This document shows, in pieces, positions 45,041 through 55,876 of a DNA stretch of 64,000 bases. The notes beneath the pieces are model-generated. The model made no database searches. It was not told where the DNA came from and worked only from the letters and a program-made list of their open reading frames with translations. How positions within the stretch are numbered: the stretch's first letter is position 1; every line of letters starts with the position of its first letter. The DNA comes from Pseudomonas sp. TH41 (GTDB lineage: Bacteria > Pseudomonadota > Gammaproteobacteria > Pseudomonadales > Pseudomonadaceae). The translations under genes and the position numbers were made by a program. Location: contig NZ_JAEKFH010000007.1 of NCBI RefSeq assembly GCF_016650695.1, positions 309,023 to 373,022 on the forward strand. Direction: 5' to 3'.

Positions 45041-46324
45041 TCAGGTCACCTTCGAGGGATGCAACTCCACGTGAAAGCGGCAGCCATTGGGCTCCATGTT
45101 CGTCAGGCTGACGCTCCACCCCTGGTTTTCGCAAATTCGTTGCACCAGCGAGAGCCCCAACCCAAGGCCTTCACCGCGTTTTTCAGAGCCACGAACGAAA
45201 GGCTCGAACATCGCCTCGCGCTTTTCCTCGGGAATGCCCACCCCACTGTCCTCGACCAGGAAACCCGTGGCCGTCAAGGTCAGACGGATGAACCCATGCT
45301 CGGTGTAATGCAGTGCGTTACGCAGCAGGTTGCCCATGACGGCGTGCAGGAGGGTTGCGTTGTAACAGGTACTTTGCGGCTCGCCCGGTTCAAAGATCAG
45401 CTTCAATCCTTTTGTCTCGATCGGCTCGCGCCATAGCGTGAGCAAACCATTGGCTATCTGGCTCACAGACTGCTGGGGTGACATGCTGGCGTCTTCACGT
45501 TGCGCGCGGGCCAACATCAGGAAGGTTTGCACCAGCTCACGCATCTCCTCACAGGCACGGGCGATTCGCTCGACCTGGGCACGGCCGCGTTGATCAATGC
45601 CGGGGTTTTCCAGCAGCAGCTCACAGGAGCTGGCCAGCACCATCAATGGCGTGCGCAGTTCGTGGCTGACATCACTGGTGAACAGTCGCTCCCGGGTCAA
45701 CGCCTGGCGCAAGCGCCCGAGTGTGGCGTCGAAAGCCACGGCCAGTTCGCCCACTTCATCGGCCGCGTAATCCGGTGCCAGTGGCGGCGCCAGCCCCAAC
45801 AATTGATCACGGTGGCGAACCTGACGGGCCAGCCGCACCACGGGCGCCATCACCTTGCGCGCCAGTACCCAGCCGAGAGACACGGCCAACGCCAGGCTCA
45901 GTACAAAGCCCACCAGTACCACGGCAAACAGCACTCGCTCACGCTCTTCGAAATCGCTTTGATCCTGCAACAGCACGTAACGCCGACCGTCGACGACTTC
46001 GACCATGGCGTGGTACGACAGGTTTTCACGAAACACTTCGTGAAAACCTGGCTCAAGGTGGCGCAAATCCTTAGGCAGCTTGAAGTCACCCGGCCCGCCG
46101 CTGAAATAGAACAGCTGGTCCGGCTCGGGGCGGTGGCTCCAGTCCGTGACACTGTCCATCAACAACAGTCGCTGAAGGTCACCGCCCAGACCTGCCGATA
46201 TCAGTTTTTCTTCCACCAGGTGTACAGTCGCTACAATGCCCATGGCGAAGGCACCCGCCACCAGGGCACTCATGAGCGCAAAGGCGATGATGATCCGTTG
46301 AGCGAGGCTCTGCTTAAACTCCAT
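45041..46324 (-). CDS. colS: Sensor histidine kinase ColS
   Basis: A 427-residue kinase: TM1 at ~11-33, periplasmic domain ~34-130, TM2 ~131-155, HAMP, HisKA with the phospho-accepting His in TSDVSHELRTPLMVLASS, then HATPase with NLLRNALHYTE, VEDSGVGIP and GEGLGLGLSLV. Numbered from the ATG at 46322-46324, the sensor domain has His35, Glu38, Asp57, Glu96, Glu126 and Glu129 (the last two as ExxE in EERE). These are positions I recall as important for Fe(III)/Zn sensing in P. putida ColS. The gene overlaps colR by 11 bases. Confidence 0.88.
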   Translation of the reverse strand: MEFKQSLAQRIIIAFALMSALVAGAFAMGIVATVHLVEEKLISAGLGGDLQRLLLMDSVTDWSHRPEPDQLFYFSGGPGDFKLPKDLRHLEPGFHEVFRENLSYHAMVEVVDGRRYVLLQDQSDFEERERVLFAVVLVGFVLSLALAVSLGWVLARKVMAPVVRLARQVRHRDQLLGLAPPLAPDYAADEVGELAVAFDATLGRLRQALTRERLFTSDVSHELRTPLMVLASSCELLLENPGIDQRGRAQVERIARACEEMRELVQTFLMLARAQREDASMSPQQSVSQIANGLLTLWREPIETKGLKLIFEPGEPQSTCYNATLLHAVMGNLLRNALHYTEHGFIRLTLTATGFLVEDSGVGIPEEKREAMFEPFVRGSEKRGEGLGLGLSLVQRICENQGWSVSLTNMEPNGCRFHVELHPSKVT

Positions 46325-46997
46325 CACGGCCCTCGGCCAAGCGATAACCCACGCCGTGCACCGTTTGCAGCAACGGCTTGGCGAACGGTTTGTCGATCAC
46401 TTGGCGCAATTGGTGGACGTGACTGCGCAAGCTGTCGCTGTCCGGGCAATCGTCACCCCACAGCGCCTCTTCGAGAATTTCACGACGCAGGACATGAGGG
46501 CTTTTCTGCATCAACACGGCCAGTAACTTCAAGCCGACCGGGTTGAGTTTCAGCAGGCGACCTTCGCGGGTCACTTCAAGAGTATCGAGGTCGTAGTTCA
46601 GATCGGCGACCTGCAACGTGCGGCGACCTCCTCCCTGGGTACGGCGCATGACGGCTTCGATGCGTGCGGCCAGTTCGGATAAGGCAAAGGGTTTGATAAG
46701 GTAGTCGTCGGCGCCGGACTTGAAGCCTTGAAGGCGGTCGTCCAGTTGATCGCGAGCGGTGAGCATGATCACCGGCGTGTCGCGTCGGGCGTCTTCACGC
46801 AGGCGCTTGCACAGGGTGTAGCCGTCGATGCCAGGCAACATGATGTCGAGCACGATCAAGTCATAATGCTCGGTGGCCGCCAGGTGCAAGCCTGACAAAC
46901 CGTCCTGCGCGCAATCCACGGTATAGCCTTTGAGCCCCAGGTAATCGGCCAGATTGGCCAGGATATCGCGGTTGTCTTCAACCAATAAAATTCGCAT
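46314..46997 (-). CDS. colR: Response regulator ColR
   Basis: A 227-residue OmpR/PhoB-family regulator: receiver domain with acidic pair ED near the start, phospho-accepting Asp in LIVLDIMLPGIDGY and conserved Lys in DDYLIKPFALSEL; a winged-helix DNA-binding domain with LKLLAVLMQKSPHVLRREIL and VHQLRQVIDKPFAK-PLLQTVHGVGYRL. In pseudomonads ColR controls lipid A/LPS-modifying and membrane-integrity genes under metal stress. Operon with colS. Confidence 0.9.
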   Translation of the reverse strand: MRILLVEDNRDILANLADYLGLKGYTVDCAQDGLSGLHLAATEHYDLIVLDIMLPGIDGYTLCKRLREDARRDTPVIMLTARDQLDDRLQGFKSGADDYLIKPFALSELAARIEAVMRRTQGGGRRTLQVADLNYDLDTLEVTREGRLLKLNPVGLKLLAVLMQKSPHVLRREILEEALWGDDCPDSDSLRSHVHQLRQVIDKPFAKPLLQTVHGVGYRLAEGRDGV

Positions 46998-47112
46998 GGG
47001 TATCTCCTCCGTACACAGTAACGGCCGTCTTGGCCCGCGCAGCTTAAGGCCAACGGTGACTCAGAGCTAGGGTCGGGGATCGTGCCAATCAATTCACCCA
47101 ACTAAATGAGGG

Positions 47113-47128
47113 ACTAACAAGTTTTTTA
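47113..47128 (+). promoter_or_regulatory. Candidate ColR-binding site before the phosphotransferase gene
   Basis: CTAACAAGTTTTTTAC fits the ColR motif I recall from P. putida (YYNASNNYTTTTTCAC) at 14 of 16 positions. It is 73 bases upstream of the LTA-synthase-like gene and in the divergent region with colR. Confidence 0.35.
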
Positions 47129-47200
47129 CTATCGATTCACAACCTGATTACAGTGCTTGCGTGAGACTATCGCGCGATTGATATAAGGAATGTAGACCCA

Positions 47201-49150
47201 ATGGATTTTTTCAAGACCGCGCCCATGCGCTTTCTGCTGCTCGTGACCCGCGCCTGGCTGGTCATTTTCTTCCTGACCCGAACGGTTCTGCTGCTCACTC
47301 ATCTGGATGAGGCCGGTAGCGGTTCACTGTCGGTTTTTGGTATTGGTCTGCTGTACGACCTGGGTTTCATTGCCTATGCAGCACTGCCCATGGGGCTTTA
47401 CTTGCTGCTCTGCCCGCCGGCCTTGTGGCGCCGCCGTGGGCATCGCTGGTTTCTTCAGGGGCTGCTGACCGTCAGCCTGTTCGCCATGTTGTTCACCTCG
47501 GTGGCCGAGTGGTTGTTCTGGGACGAGTTCGGCGTGCGCTTCAATTTCATCGCCGTCGATTACCTGGTGTATTCCGACGAGGTGCTCAATAACCTGCTCG
47601 AGTCTTATCCGATCGGCACGCTGCTGAGCATCCTCGCGATGCTGTCTATAGCGTTGAGTTTTGCCTTGCGCAAACGCTTCAATGCCGCACTGAATGCACC
47701 GTTGCCCCCCCTGCGCGGGCGCCTGCTGAATGCGTTAGTGCTGTTGATCGCTGCGGGTCTGAGTCTGCAATTACTCAGCCAGGATGCACCTCGAGCACAA
47801 GGCGGCAACGCCTACCAGAACGAACTCGCGAGCAATGGCCCGTACCAGTTCTTCGCCGCTTTTCGCAATAACGAACTGGATTACCAACAGTTCTACAGCA
47901 CGCTGCCGACTGCCGTTGTAGCGCAACAGATCCGGGCCGAGTTGAGTGAACCCAACGCACGCTTCATTGGTGAGGACCCGCTAGACATACGCCGGGAAAT
48001 CAACAACCCGGGTGTCCTGCGAAAACCCAACATCGTATTGGTGACCATCGAAAGCTTCAGTGCCAAGTACATGGGCAGTAACGGCGACGGACGCAACCTG
48101 ACACCGAATCTCGATGCACTGCGCAAGCAAAGCCTGTACTTCAATAACTTCTATGCCACCGGCACCCGTACCGACCGCGGCCTGGAAGCCATTACCCTGG
48201 CGATCCCACCAACACCGGGGCGTTCGATTGTTAAACGCGTAGGCCGTGAAAGCGGTTTTGCCAGCCTCGGCCAGCAACTCAGTGCCGTGGGTTACGACAG
48301 CGTATTCGTTTACGGTGGGCGCGGTTACTTCGACAATATGAACGCGTTCTTCAGTGGCAACGGTTATCGCATCGTCGACCAGAGCAGCGTGGACGAATCG
48401 GAGATTCACTTCAAAAATGCCTGGGGCATGGCCGACGAAGACATTTATACCCAGACGCTGAAACTGGCCGACGCCGACTATGCGAAGCAACAGCCATTTC
48501 TGCTGCAGCTGATGACCACGTCCAACCATCGTCCTTATACGTATCCGGACAATCGGATTGACATCAAATCCGGCAATGGCCGCGACGGTGCGGTGAAGTA
48601 CACCGACTATGCCATTGGTCAGTTTCTCGATCAGGCACGTAAAAAACCGTGGTTCGATAATACAATCTTCGTCTTCGTCGCCGACCACACGGCTGGCAGC
48701 GCAGGTAAAGAAGACTTGCCGATCAACAACTATCAGATTCCGCTGTTCATTTATGCACCGAAACTGATTGAAGCTCGGGAAACTGCGCAGCTGGCCAGCC
48801 AGATCGACCTTGCACCCACGTTACTGGGCCTGCTGAACCTGGATTATCAGTCGACGTTCTTCGGGCGTAACCTGTTGCAGGACAACCCGTTGCCGCCACG
48901 CGTCGTGGTGGGCAATTATCAACATCTGGGGTTGTTTGACGGCAAGGATCTGGCGATTCTGAGTCCACGCCAGGGCTTGCGTCGCCACGATGACGCGCTG
49001 ACTGACAGTCGTGAGTCACAGGCTACGGCCAGTGATCCGTTGATCACCCGCGCAATTACTTACTACCAAACGGCCAGTTATGGCTTCAAGCAACAACTGC
49101 TTGCCTGGAAGGCGCCCACGGAGGGCTCCGGCCAGGTCGGCGATCGTTAA
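47201..49150 (+). CDS. LTA synthase-like membrane sulfatase/phosphotransferase
   Basis: A 649-residue protein with about five membrane helices in the first ~200 residues and a periplasmic alkaline-phosphatase-type domain from KPNIVLVTIESFSAKYMGS, with metal-site Glu in TIESFS, nucleophile Thr in ATGTRTDRGLEA and FVADHTAGSAGKEDLPI at the far metal site. Enzymes of this type move phosphoglycerol or phosphoethanolamine onto glycans, glucans or lipid A. With an OpgC-like gene elsewhere in the window, an OpgB-like role on periplasmic glucans is possible. With ColRS divergent, an envelope-modification role is likewise plausible. Substrate undecided. Confidence 0.8.
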   Translation: MDFFKTAPMRFLLLVTRAWLVIFFLTRTVLLLTHLDEAGSGSLSVFGIGLLYDLGFIAYAALPMGLYLLLCPPALWRRRGHRWFLQGLLTVSLFAMLFTSVAEWLFWDEFGVRFNFIAVDYLVYSDEVLNNLLESYPIGTLLSILAMLSIALSFALRKRFNAALNAPLPPLRGRLLNALVLLIAAGLSLQLLSQDAPRAQGGNAYQNELASNGPYQFFAAFRNNELDYQQFYSTLPTAVVAQQIRAELSEPNARFIGEDPLDIRREINNPGVLRKPNIVLVTIESFSAKYMGSNGDGRNLTPNLDALRKQSLYFNNFYATGTRTDRGLEAITLAIPPTPGRSIVKRVGRESGFASLGQQLSAVGYDSVFVYGGRGYFDNMNAFFSGNGYRIVDQSSVDESEIHFKNAWGMADEDIYTQTLKLADADYAKQQPFLLQLMTTSNHRPYTYPDNRIDIKSGNGRDGAVKYTDYAIGQFLDQARKKPWFDNTIFVFVADHTAGSAGKEDLPINNYQIPLFIYAPKLIEARETAQLASQIDLAPTLLGLLNLDYQSTFFGRNLLQDNPLPPRVVVGNYQHLGLFDGKDLAILSPRQGLRRHDDALTDSRESQATASDPLITRAITYYQTASYGFKQQLLAWKAPTEGSGQVGDR

Positions 49151-49156
49151 CCGAAC

Positions 49157-49184
49157 AGCCCCGAGCTGATGCCTCGGGGCTTTT
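49157..49184 (+). terminator. Rho-independent terminator
   Basis: GCCCCGAG / CTCGGGGC with an eight-base loop and T5 tail right after the LTA-synthase-like gene. The PAP2 gene starts only ~20 bases later, so it must rely on read-through or a promoter within the upstream gene. Confidence 0.75.
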
Positions 49185-49204
49185 TCTATTGCTCAGGATC
49201 CATC

Positions 49205-49948
49205 ATGTCATCAACTGCTGTCCGTCCCGCCTCTCGCCCTCTCAATTTCTGGGTGTGCCTGGGAGTTCCCGCCATTGCCGCGATCACTCTGATGTTGCTC
49301 GAACTGACGTCCTTGGACATGGACATTGCCAAGCTGTTCTATGACCCGGTTGCGGGTGATTTCATCGGGCGGCACAGTCACTTTCTGGAAGATGTCCTGC
49401 ACGACCGGGCCAAACAAGTGGTCATCGCCTTTTCGGTGTTTGCGATCTTCGGTTTCATTGCCTCCTTTTTCGTGGACAAGCTCAAGCCGTTCAAACGGGA
49501 GTTGGGCTGTCTGGTGCTGTCGCTGGCGCTGTCGACATCCTTTGTCACTCCGATGAAAGCAGTGACGGCGGTGCAATGCCCCTGGAGCCTGGAGCAATTC
49601 GGCGGTCACGAAACCTACAGCGAACTGCTCAGCCCGCGCCCGCCTACCGACAAACCTGGCCGTTGCTGGCCTGGTGGTCATGCGGCCACCGGTTTCACGC
49701 TGTTTGCCCTGTTCTTTGTACTGCGTGATCGTCGCCCGCGCCTGGCCCGCAAGGCGTTTGTTTTCGCCTTCGCCCTGGGCACGGTGTTTTCCCTGGGCCG
49801 GATGATGCAGGGCGCGCACTTCTTCTCGCACAACGTGTGGACGGCGATTTTCTGCTGGCTGATTTGTTTTGGGGCGTATTACTACATTTTGTACCGCCCG
49901 GACTCAAAGGCTAAGCGAGTGTCTAAAGCGCAACCGGTAAACCTCTGA
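49205..49948 (+). CDS. PAP2-family membrane phosphatase
   Basis: A 247-residue inner-membrane protein; the ATG at 49205 follows AGGA. Six hydrophobic segments. Catalytic PAP2 motifs are seen as PPTDKPGRCWPGGHAATGFT (the PSGH-type motif) and GRMMQGAHFFSHNVWTA (the SRxxxxxHxxxD-like motif, with N for D). Related proteins remove or move phosphate from undecaprenyl pyrophosphate, lipid A or phosphatidyl lipids. Located behind a predicted phosphotransferase and near ColRS, which fits an envelope lipid role. Confidence 0.8.
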   Translation: MSSTAVRPASRPLNFWVCLGVPAIAAITLMLLELTSLDMDIAKLFYDPVAGDFIGRHSHFLEDVLHDRAKQVVIAFSVFAIFGFIASFFVDKLKPFKRELGCLVLSLALSTSFVTPMKAVTAVQCPWSLEQFGGHETYSELLSPRPPTDKPGRCWPGGHAATGFTLFALFFVLRDRRPRLARKAFVFAFALGTVFSLGRMMQGAHFFSHNVWTAIFCWLICFGAYYYILYRPDSKAKRVSKAQPVNL

Positions 49949-49963
49949 AACACCGATTTTAAA

Positions 49964-50063
49964 TGTAGGAGCGAGCTTGCTCGCGAAGGACCTCAGAACG
50001 CACGGGGATGTCAGGCTAACAGCGTTATCGTTGACGACCATCGCGAGCAAGCTCGCTCCTACA
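49964..50063. repeat. REPIN, family B
   Basis: TGTAGGAGCGAGCTTGCTCG and its complement around a spacer containing AACAGCGTTATCGTTGACGA. Confidence 0.9.
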
Positions 50064-50079
50064 ATGATCCGGGACAATA

Positions 50080-50116
50080 AAAAACCCCGCCTGCTTATCG
50101 CAGGCGGGGCTTTTTT
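50080..50116. terminator. Terminator of groESL (bidirectional)
   Basis: Strong stem CCCCGCCTGC / GCAGGCGGGG flanked by an A-run and a T6 run, between PAP2 and groEL. Confidence 0.88.
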
Positions 50117-50148
50117 ATAGGGGTAAGCTCGTACGGGGTAAGGCTGGC

Positions 50149-51792
<1,644 letters not shown>

Positions 51793-51841
51793 GATCGATA
51801 TTCCTTAAATACTTTGTAGTAGCGGGAAAATGAGCGGGGAA

Positions 51842-52135
51842 TCAGCCTTCGATAACAGCGAGAATCTCGTTCTCAGCCATTACCAGCAGGTCTTCGCCGT
51901 CGACTTTCACGGTGTTGCTGCCGGAGTACGGGCCGAACACAACCTTGTCACCCACTTTCACGGCCAGTGCACGCACTTCACCGTTGTCCAGCACGCGGCC
52001 GGTGCCGACAGCGAGGATTTCGCCGCTGTTGGCTTTTTCAGCAGCCGAACCTGGCAGGACGATACCGCCAGCGGTTTTCTTTTCTTCTTCGCTGCGACGG
52101 ATGACGACGCGGTCATGCAGAGGACGAAGCTTCAT
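51842..52135 (-). CDS. groS: Co-chaperonin GroES
   Basis: A 97-residue protein of standard length starting KLRPLHDRVVIRRSEEEKKT, with mobile loop TAGGIVLPGSAAEKANSGEI and end ENEILAVIEG. First gene of the groESL operon. Confidence 0.97.
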   Translation of the reverse strand: MKLRPLHDRVVIRRSEEEKKTAGGIVLPGSAAEKANSGEILAVGTGRVLDNGEVRALAVKVGDKVVFGPYSGSNTVKVDGEDLLVMAENEILAVIEG

Positions 52136-52277
52136 TGTCGATCTCTCCTAATTGTGGTTTTCATCGGCCGGTGTATTCCCGGCGGGTTTAACAAATCCGG
52201 CGGCGCCGGTTGCGCCTCGACAAGCGAGACGCGGAAGTCTGCCTGGCATGATTGCCAGAAACCTTGCGGTGACCGTT

Positions 52278-52306
52278 ACATAAGGGCGCATAAGCTTATT
52301 ACAAGG
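52278..52306 (-). promoter_or_regulatory. Candidate sigma-32 heat-shock promoter of groESL
   Basis: On the minus strand CTTGTAA and CCCTTAT are separated by about 12 bases, close to the RpoH consensus CTTGAAA / CCCCATNT. It lies ~145 bases upstream of groES. Confidence 0.5.
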
Positions 52307-52347
52307 GCGAGGATCGAAATTTTTTACGTTGATCGCCCGAAAACGAA

Positions 52348-52370
52348 CACGGCACCGAAGGTGCCGTGCA
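52348..52370 (-). terminator. Terminator-like hairpin after fxsA
   Basis: Perfect stem CACGGCACC / GGTGCCGTG with a three-base loop, followed on the minus strand by a T-rich stretch. Confidence 0.6.
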
Positions 52371-52381
52371 GGTGAAACGAT

Positions 52382-52858
52382 TTACTTGGAGTCGCGGTGT
52401 TCGAACTCGCCTTCGATCACATTCGGCTCCCGGCCCAGAGGCTCGCGTGGGGCAGGACCGCCACGTGGCTGCAGGTCGTCGGCGAATGCGCGCTGACGGA
52501 TGGCTTGTTCCTCGGCACGCTGGCGCATTTTGTTGGCCAGCAGCCGACGAGAGATCGGCAGCAACATGATCAGACCCAGCACATCAGTGACGAAGCCCGG
52601 CAGGATCAACAAACCGCCGGCCAGGGCCAGCATCAGGCCTTCGAGCATGGTCTGGGCCGGCAGTTCACCGCGGTTCAGGCTTTCACGAGCACGCAGCGCA
52701 GTGGCCAGACCGGCGATACGCAGCACGAACACGCCTAGCATCGAGCCGAGAATGACCAGCAGCAGTGCCGGGAAAAACCCGATCGCCCCGCTGACTTTGA
52801 CGAATACGAACAGCTCCAACACCGGAAACAGTACAAAGAGCAATAAAAAAGGGCGCAT
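52382..52858 (-). CDS. fxsA: FxsA family membrane protein
   Basis: A 158-residue inner-membrane protein starting MRPFLLLFVLFPVLELFVFV (ATG at 52856-52858, GAGGAA upstream). The FxsA pattern includes ELFVFVKVSGAIGF, LLVILGSMLGVFVLR, GLMLALAGGLLILPGFVTDVLG and a charged cytoplasmic tail (DDLQPRGGPAPREPLGR). In E. coli FxsA overproduction counters phage T7 F-exclusion; its normal role is unclear. Location upstream of groESL matches P. aeruginosa. Confidence 0.88.
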   Translation of the reverse strand: MRPFLLLFVLFPVLELFVFVKVSGAIGFFPALLLVILGSMLGVFVLRIAGLATALRARESLNRGELPAQTMLEGLMLALAGGLLILPGFVTDVLGLIMLLPISRRLLANKMRQRAEEQAIRQRAFADDLQPRGGPAPREPLGREPNVIEGEFEHRDSK

Positions 52859-52924
52859 CAAATGGTTCCTCAACGCAAGAATGCCTTGCCAGTCTTCCCT
52901 AGATGACGTCGCCGATTCGTGAAT

Positions 52925-53656
52925 TCAAGCATCGGCCACTTCATTTCTCGGCCAATGCTCGGCGTGGGCCAGGAAAATCAAGGCTTCCCGAACTTGTGTC
53001 GGCGTATTACAAGGCGCTTGAAACGGCAGCCAATACAGAACCTGACCAATGCGCAGGTGCATGCCTTCAGTGTCGATACCGGCCAATTGTGCCGGCTCGG
53101 TCATCGGCAAACCTGCCAGCGCCACGTAATGCGCAATGGCTTTGGCGTGATCGGCATTCATGTGCTCGACCATGCTCACTTCGGTTTTGCCGGCAAACGG
53201 ATTAGCCAGCGTCAGCTGATCAACCCAGTGGATCGCGCCGAAGCCGCCGATGTAACGGTGGCGCACGGGTTTGAGCACCCAAAAATCAAAATCGTGGGCC
53301 TTGTGGTAGCTCTGCGAATCCGGGAAATAGCGGTAGTAACGCTCGGCCGCTGCTTCGATGGCGGCCTCGTCCTCGAGCTTTTCCGCTTCGGCCAGGTAGG
53401 TCAGCCGACCAACGGCTTGCACATCTTCAGCCCCACGCTCGCCCACAAACAGTGAGCATTTCGGGTCTTTCTGCAGGTTATGCGTGTGCTGGGCGATACG
53501 GCTGATCAGGATCAGCGGCCGGCCCTGCTCATCCAGGCAGTACGGAACCACGGAGCCAAACGGGAAACCGGGCATGGCCTTGGAGTGAGTCGACAACACG
53601 CCACGGTATTCCTTGAGAAGCAATTCTCGGGCATTCTTGGCCGCTTCAACGCTCAA
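52925..53656 (-). CDS. HugZ-family haem-associated pyridoxamine-phosphate-oxidase-like protein
   Basis: A 243-residue protein: split-barrel FMN-binding-like domain (LSTHSKAMPGFPFGSVVPYC, LILISRIAQHTHNLQKDPKC) and a C-terminal DUF2470 domain (VEHMNADHAKAIAHYVAL). HugZ relatives bind or degrade haem. Start codon is TTG at 53656, with AAGGAG six bases upstream; no ATG with a ribosome site is available. Confidence 0.85.
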   Translation of the reverse strand: MSVEAAKNARELLLKEYRGVLSTHSKAMPGFPFGSVVPYCLDEQGRPLILISRIAQHTHNLQKDPKCSLFVGERGAEDVQAVGRLTYLAEAEKLEDEAAIEAAAERYYRYFPDSQSYHKAHDFDFWVLKPVRHRYIGGFGAIHWVDQLTLANPFAGKTEVSMVEHMNADHAKAIAHYVALAGLPMTEPAQLAGIDTEGMHLRIGQVLYWLPFQAPCNTPTQVREALIFLAHAEHWPRNEVADA

Positions 53657-53820
53657 TTTATGACTCCTTCTATAGAATCCGTCGAAAAAACGGACAGGTG
53701 ACTGGGGATACGTTCCAGTGCGCCATCAGGGCAGTTCTCATGTGCAGCCAAGCCACATCAGGTGCAGATCGAGAGGCCCTCTTAAAGGAAACCACTCTGA
53801 CCTCCTATTGGGGCATGCGA

Positions 53821-54579
53821 ATGCAACTCACTGACAAAGTAATCATTATCACTGGCGGTTGCCAGGGTTTAGGCCGTTCCATGGCCGAGTATTTCGCAGG
53901 CAAAGGCGCGAAGCTGGCGCTGGTGGACTTGAACCAGGAAAAGCTCGACGAGGCCGTCGCCGCGTGCAAAGCCAAGGGCGCTGAGGCTCGCGCCTATCTG
54001 TGTAACGTCGCCAATGAAGAGCAAGTGACGCACATGGTCGCTCAGGTTGCCGAAGATTTCGGCGCGATCCATGGCCTGATCAACAATGCCGGAATCCTGC
54101 GTGATGGCCTGCTGTTGAAGGTCAAGGACGGCGAGATGACGAAGATGAGCCTGGCCCAATGGCAGGCGGTGATCGACGTCAACCTGACCGGCGTGTTCCT
54201 GTGTACCCGTGAAGTCGCGGCGAAAATGGTCGAGCTGAAAAACAGCGGTGCGATCATCAATATCTCCTCGATCTCCCGAGCCGGCAACGTCGGCCAGACC
54301 AACTACTCCGCCGCCAAGGCCGGTGTCGCTGCGGCGACCGTGACCTGGGCCAAGGAACTGGCGCGTTACGGTATTCGCGTGGCGGGCATTGCACCGGGCT
54401 TTATCGAAACCGAAATGACGTTGGGCATGAAGCCGGAAGCGCTGGAGAAAATGACGTCCGGGATTCCGCTCAAGCGCATGGGCAAGCCGGAAGAGATCGC
54501 CCATTCGGCGGCGTACATTTTCGAGAACGACTACTACACCGGTCGGATTCTGGAAATGGATGGCGGGTTGCGGATCTAA
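53821..54579 (+). CDS. Short-chain dehydrogenase/reductase (FabG-like)
   Basis: A 252-residue classical SDR. Cofactor motif TGGCQGLG at the N-terminus, NNAG in GLINNAGILRDGLL, catalytic Ser/Tyr/Lys in NISSISRAGNVGQTNYSAAK, and C-terminal PGFIETEM. The ATG at 53821 is used because GGGG lies seven bases before it; an ATG two codons earlier is possible. Reaction type (3-oxoacyl reduction or other alcohol dehydrogenation) cannot be fixed. The corresponding P. aeruginosa gene (PA4389) occupies the same place. Confidence 0.85.
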   Translation: MQLTDKVIIITGGCQGLGRSMAEYFAGKGAKLALVDLNQEKLDEAVAACKAKGAEARAYLCNVANEEQVTHMVAQVAEDFGAIHGLINNAGILRDGLLLKVKDGEMTKMSLAQWQAVIDVNLTGVFLCTREVAAKMVELKNSGAIINISSISRAGNVGQTNYSAAKAGVAAATVTWAKELARYGIRVAGIAPGFIETEMTLGMKPEALEKMTSGIPLKRMGKPEEIAHSAAYIFENDYYTGRILEMDGGLRI

Positions 54580-54595
54580 GGGCCCCAAAAACAAC

Positions 54596-54695
54596 TGTAG
54601 GAGCGAGCTTGCTCGCGATGAACTCGACGGCGGCGCATTTTTTCAGAAAGCATGCGTTATCGTTTACGTCCATCGCGAGCAAGCTCGCTCCTACA
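54596..54695. repeat. REPIN, family B
   Basis: TGTAGGAGCGAGCTTGCTCG and complement with the spacer motif GGCGGCGCATTTTTTCAGA, between convergent SDR and apbC. Confidence 0.9.
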
Positions 54696-54707
54696 GGGGG
54701 GATCTAT

Positions 54708-55802
54708 TTAATCGTCGCTGATGGTGATATTCGGCATCGCCGGTGTCGCCGCTTCCTGCAACACGATTCGCGCGCCAACATGACGGGCGAGTTCCTGGTA
54801 CACCATCGCAATCTGGCTGTCGGGCTCGGCGATCACCGTTGGCTTGCCGCCATCGGCCTGCTCGCGAATGACCATCGACAGCGGCAATGAAGCCAGCAGT
54901 TCGACGCCGTACTGGTTGGCCAGCTTGACACCACCGCCCTCACCGAACAGATGCTCGGCATGCCCGCAGTTCGAACAGATGTGCACCGCCATGTTTTCCA
55001 CCACGCCCAGCACCGGGATGTTGACCTTGCGGAACATCTCTACGCCTTTGCGTGCATCCAGCAGTGCCAGGTCTTGCGGAGTGGTGACGATGACGGCGCC
55101 GGCCACCGGGACTTTCTGCGCCAGGGTCAGCTGGATGTCACCGGTGCCTGGCGGCATGTCGATGACCAGGTAATCCAGATCGCCCCACGCGGTTTGTGTC
55201 ACCAGTTGCAACAGTGCCCCGGACACCATAGGCCCGCGCCAGACCATTGGCGTGTTGTCGTCGGTCAGGAACGCCATGGACATGACTTCGACGCCATGGG
55301 ACTCGATCGGCACGAACCACTTCTGGTCCTTGACCTTTGGTCGGGTGCCTTCAGGGATGCCAAACATGATGCCCTGGCTCGGACCGTAGATGTCTGCGTC
55401 GAGAATCCCGACCTTGGCGCCTTCACGCGCCAACGCCAACGCCAGGTTGGCGGCGGTGGTGGATTTGCCCACGCCACCCTTGCCGGACGCCACGGCCACG
55501 ACGTTTTTCACGTTGGCCAGGCCTGGAATCTGCGCCTGAGCCTTGTGCGCGGCGATCACGCTGGTGATCTCGACGCGAGCGGTGGTGACACCGTCCAGCC
55601 CTTCGATGGCCATTTGCAGCATCTGTGACCAGCCACTTTTGAACAGGCCGGCAGCGTAGCCCAACTCCAGCTGGACGCTGACGCGATCGCCCTGGATGTC
55701 GATGTTGCGCACGCACCCGGCGCTGACCGGGTCCTGGTTCAGATAAGGGTCGGTGTATTGGCGAAGGACGGCTTCCACCGCTGCGCGATTGACGGCGCTC
55801 AT
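54708..55802 (-). CDS. apbC: Mrp/ApbC Fe-S cluster carrier P-loop ATPase
   Basis: A 364-residue protein; ATG at 55800-55802 with GGAG upstream. An N-terminal MIP18-like domain (VLRQYTDPYLNQDPVSAGCV) leads into the deviant Walker A VASGKGGVGKSTTAANLALA, then DADIYGPSQGIMFG, the Switch region DMPPGTGDIQLTL and the cluster-binding CxxC in HICSNCGHAEHLFGEGG. It carries [4Fe-4S] clusters to apo-proteins. It is divergent from metG, the common arrangement in gammaproteobacteria. Confidence 0.93.
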   Translation of the reverse strand: MSAVNRAAVEAVLRQYTDPYLNQDPVSAGCVRNIDIQGDRVSVQLELGYAAGLFKSGWSQMLQMAIEGLDGVTTARVEITSVIAAHKAQAQIPGLANVKNVVAVASGKGGVGKSTTAANLALALAREGAKVGILDADIYGPSQGIMFGIPEGTRPKVKDQKWFVPIESHGVEVMSMAFLTDDNTPMVWRGPMVSGALLQLVTQTAWGDLDYLVIDMPPGTGDIQLTLAQKVPVAGAVIVTTPQDLALLDARKGVEMFRKVNIPVLGVVENMAVHICSNCGHAEHLFGEGGGVKLANQYGVELLASLPLSMVIREQADGGKPTVIAEPDSQIAMVYQELARHVGARIVLQEAATPAMPNITISDD

Positions 55803-55876
55803 GGGCAACTCCGATAACAAGACTGGAAAATCAGGCGGGTATCGTACCTGTTCTGATCGTTCGGCGGGATGCCGCT

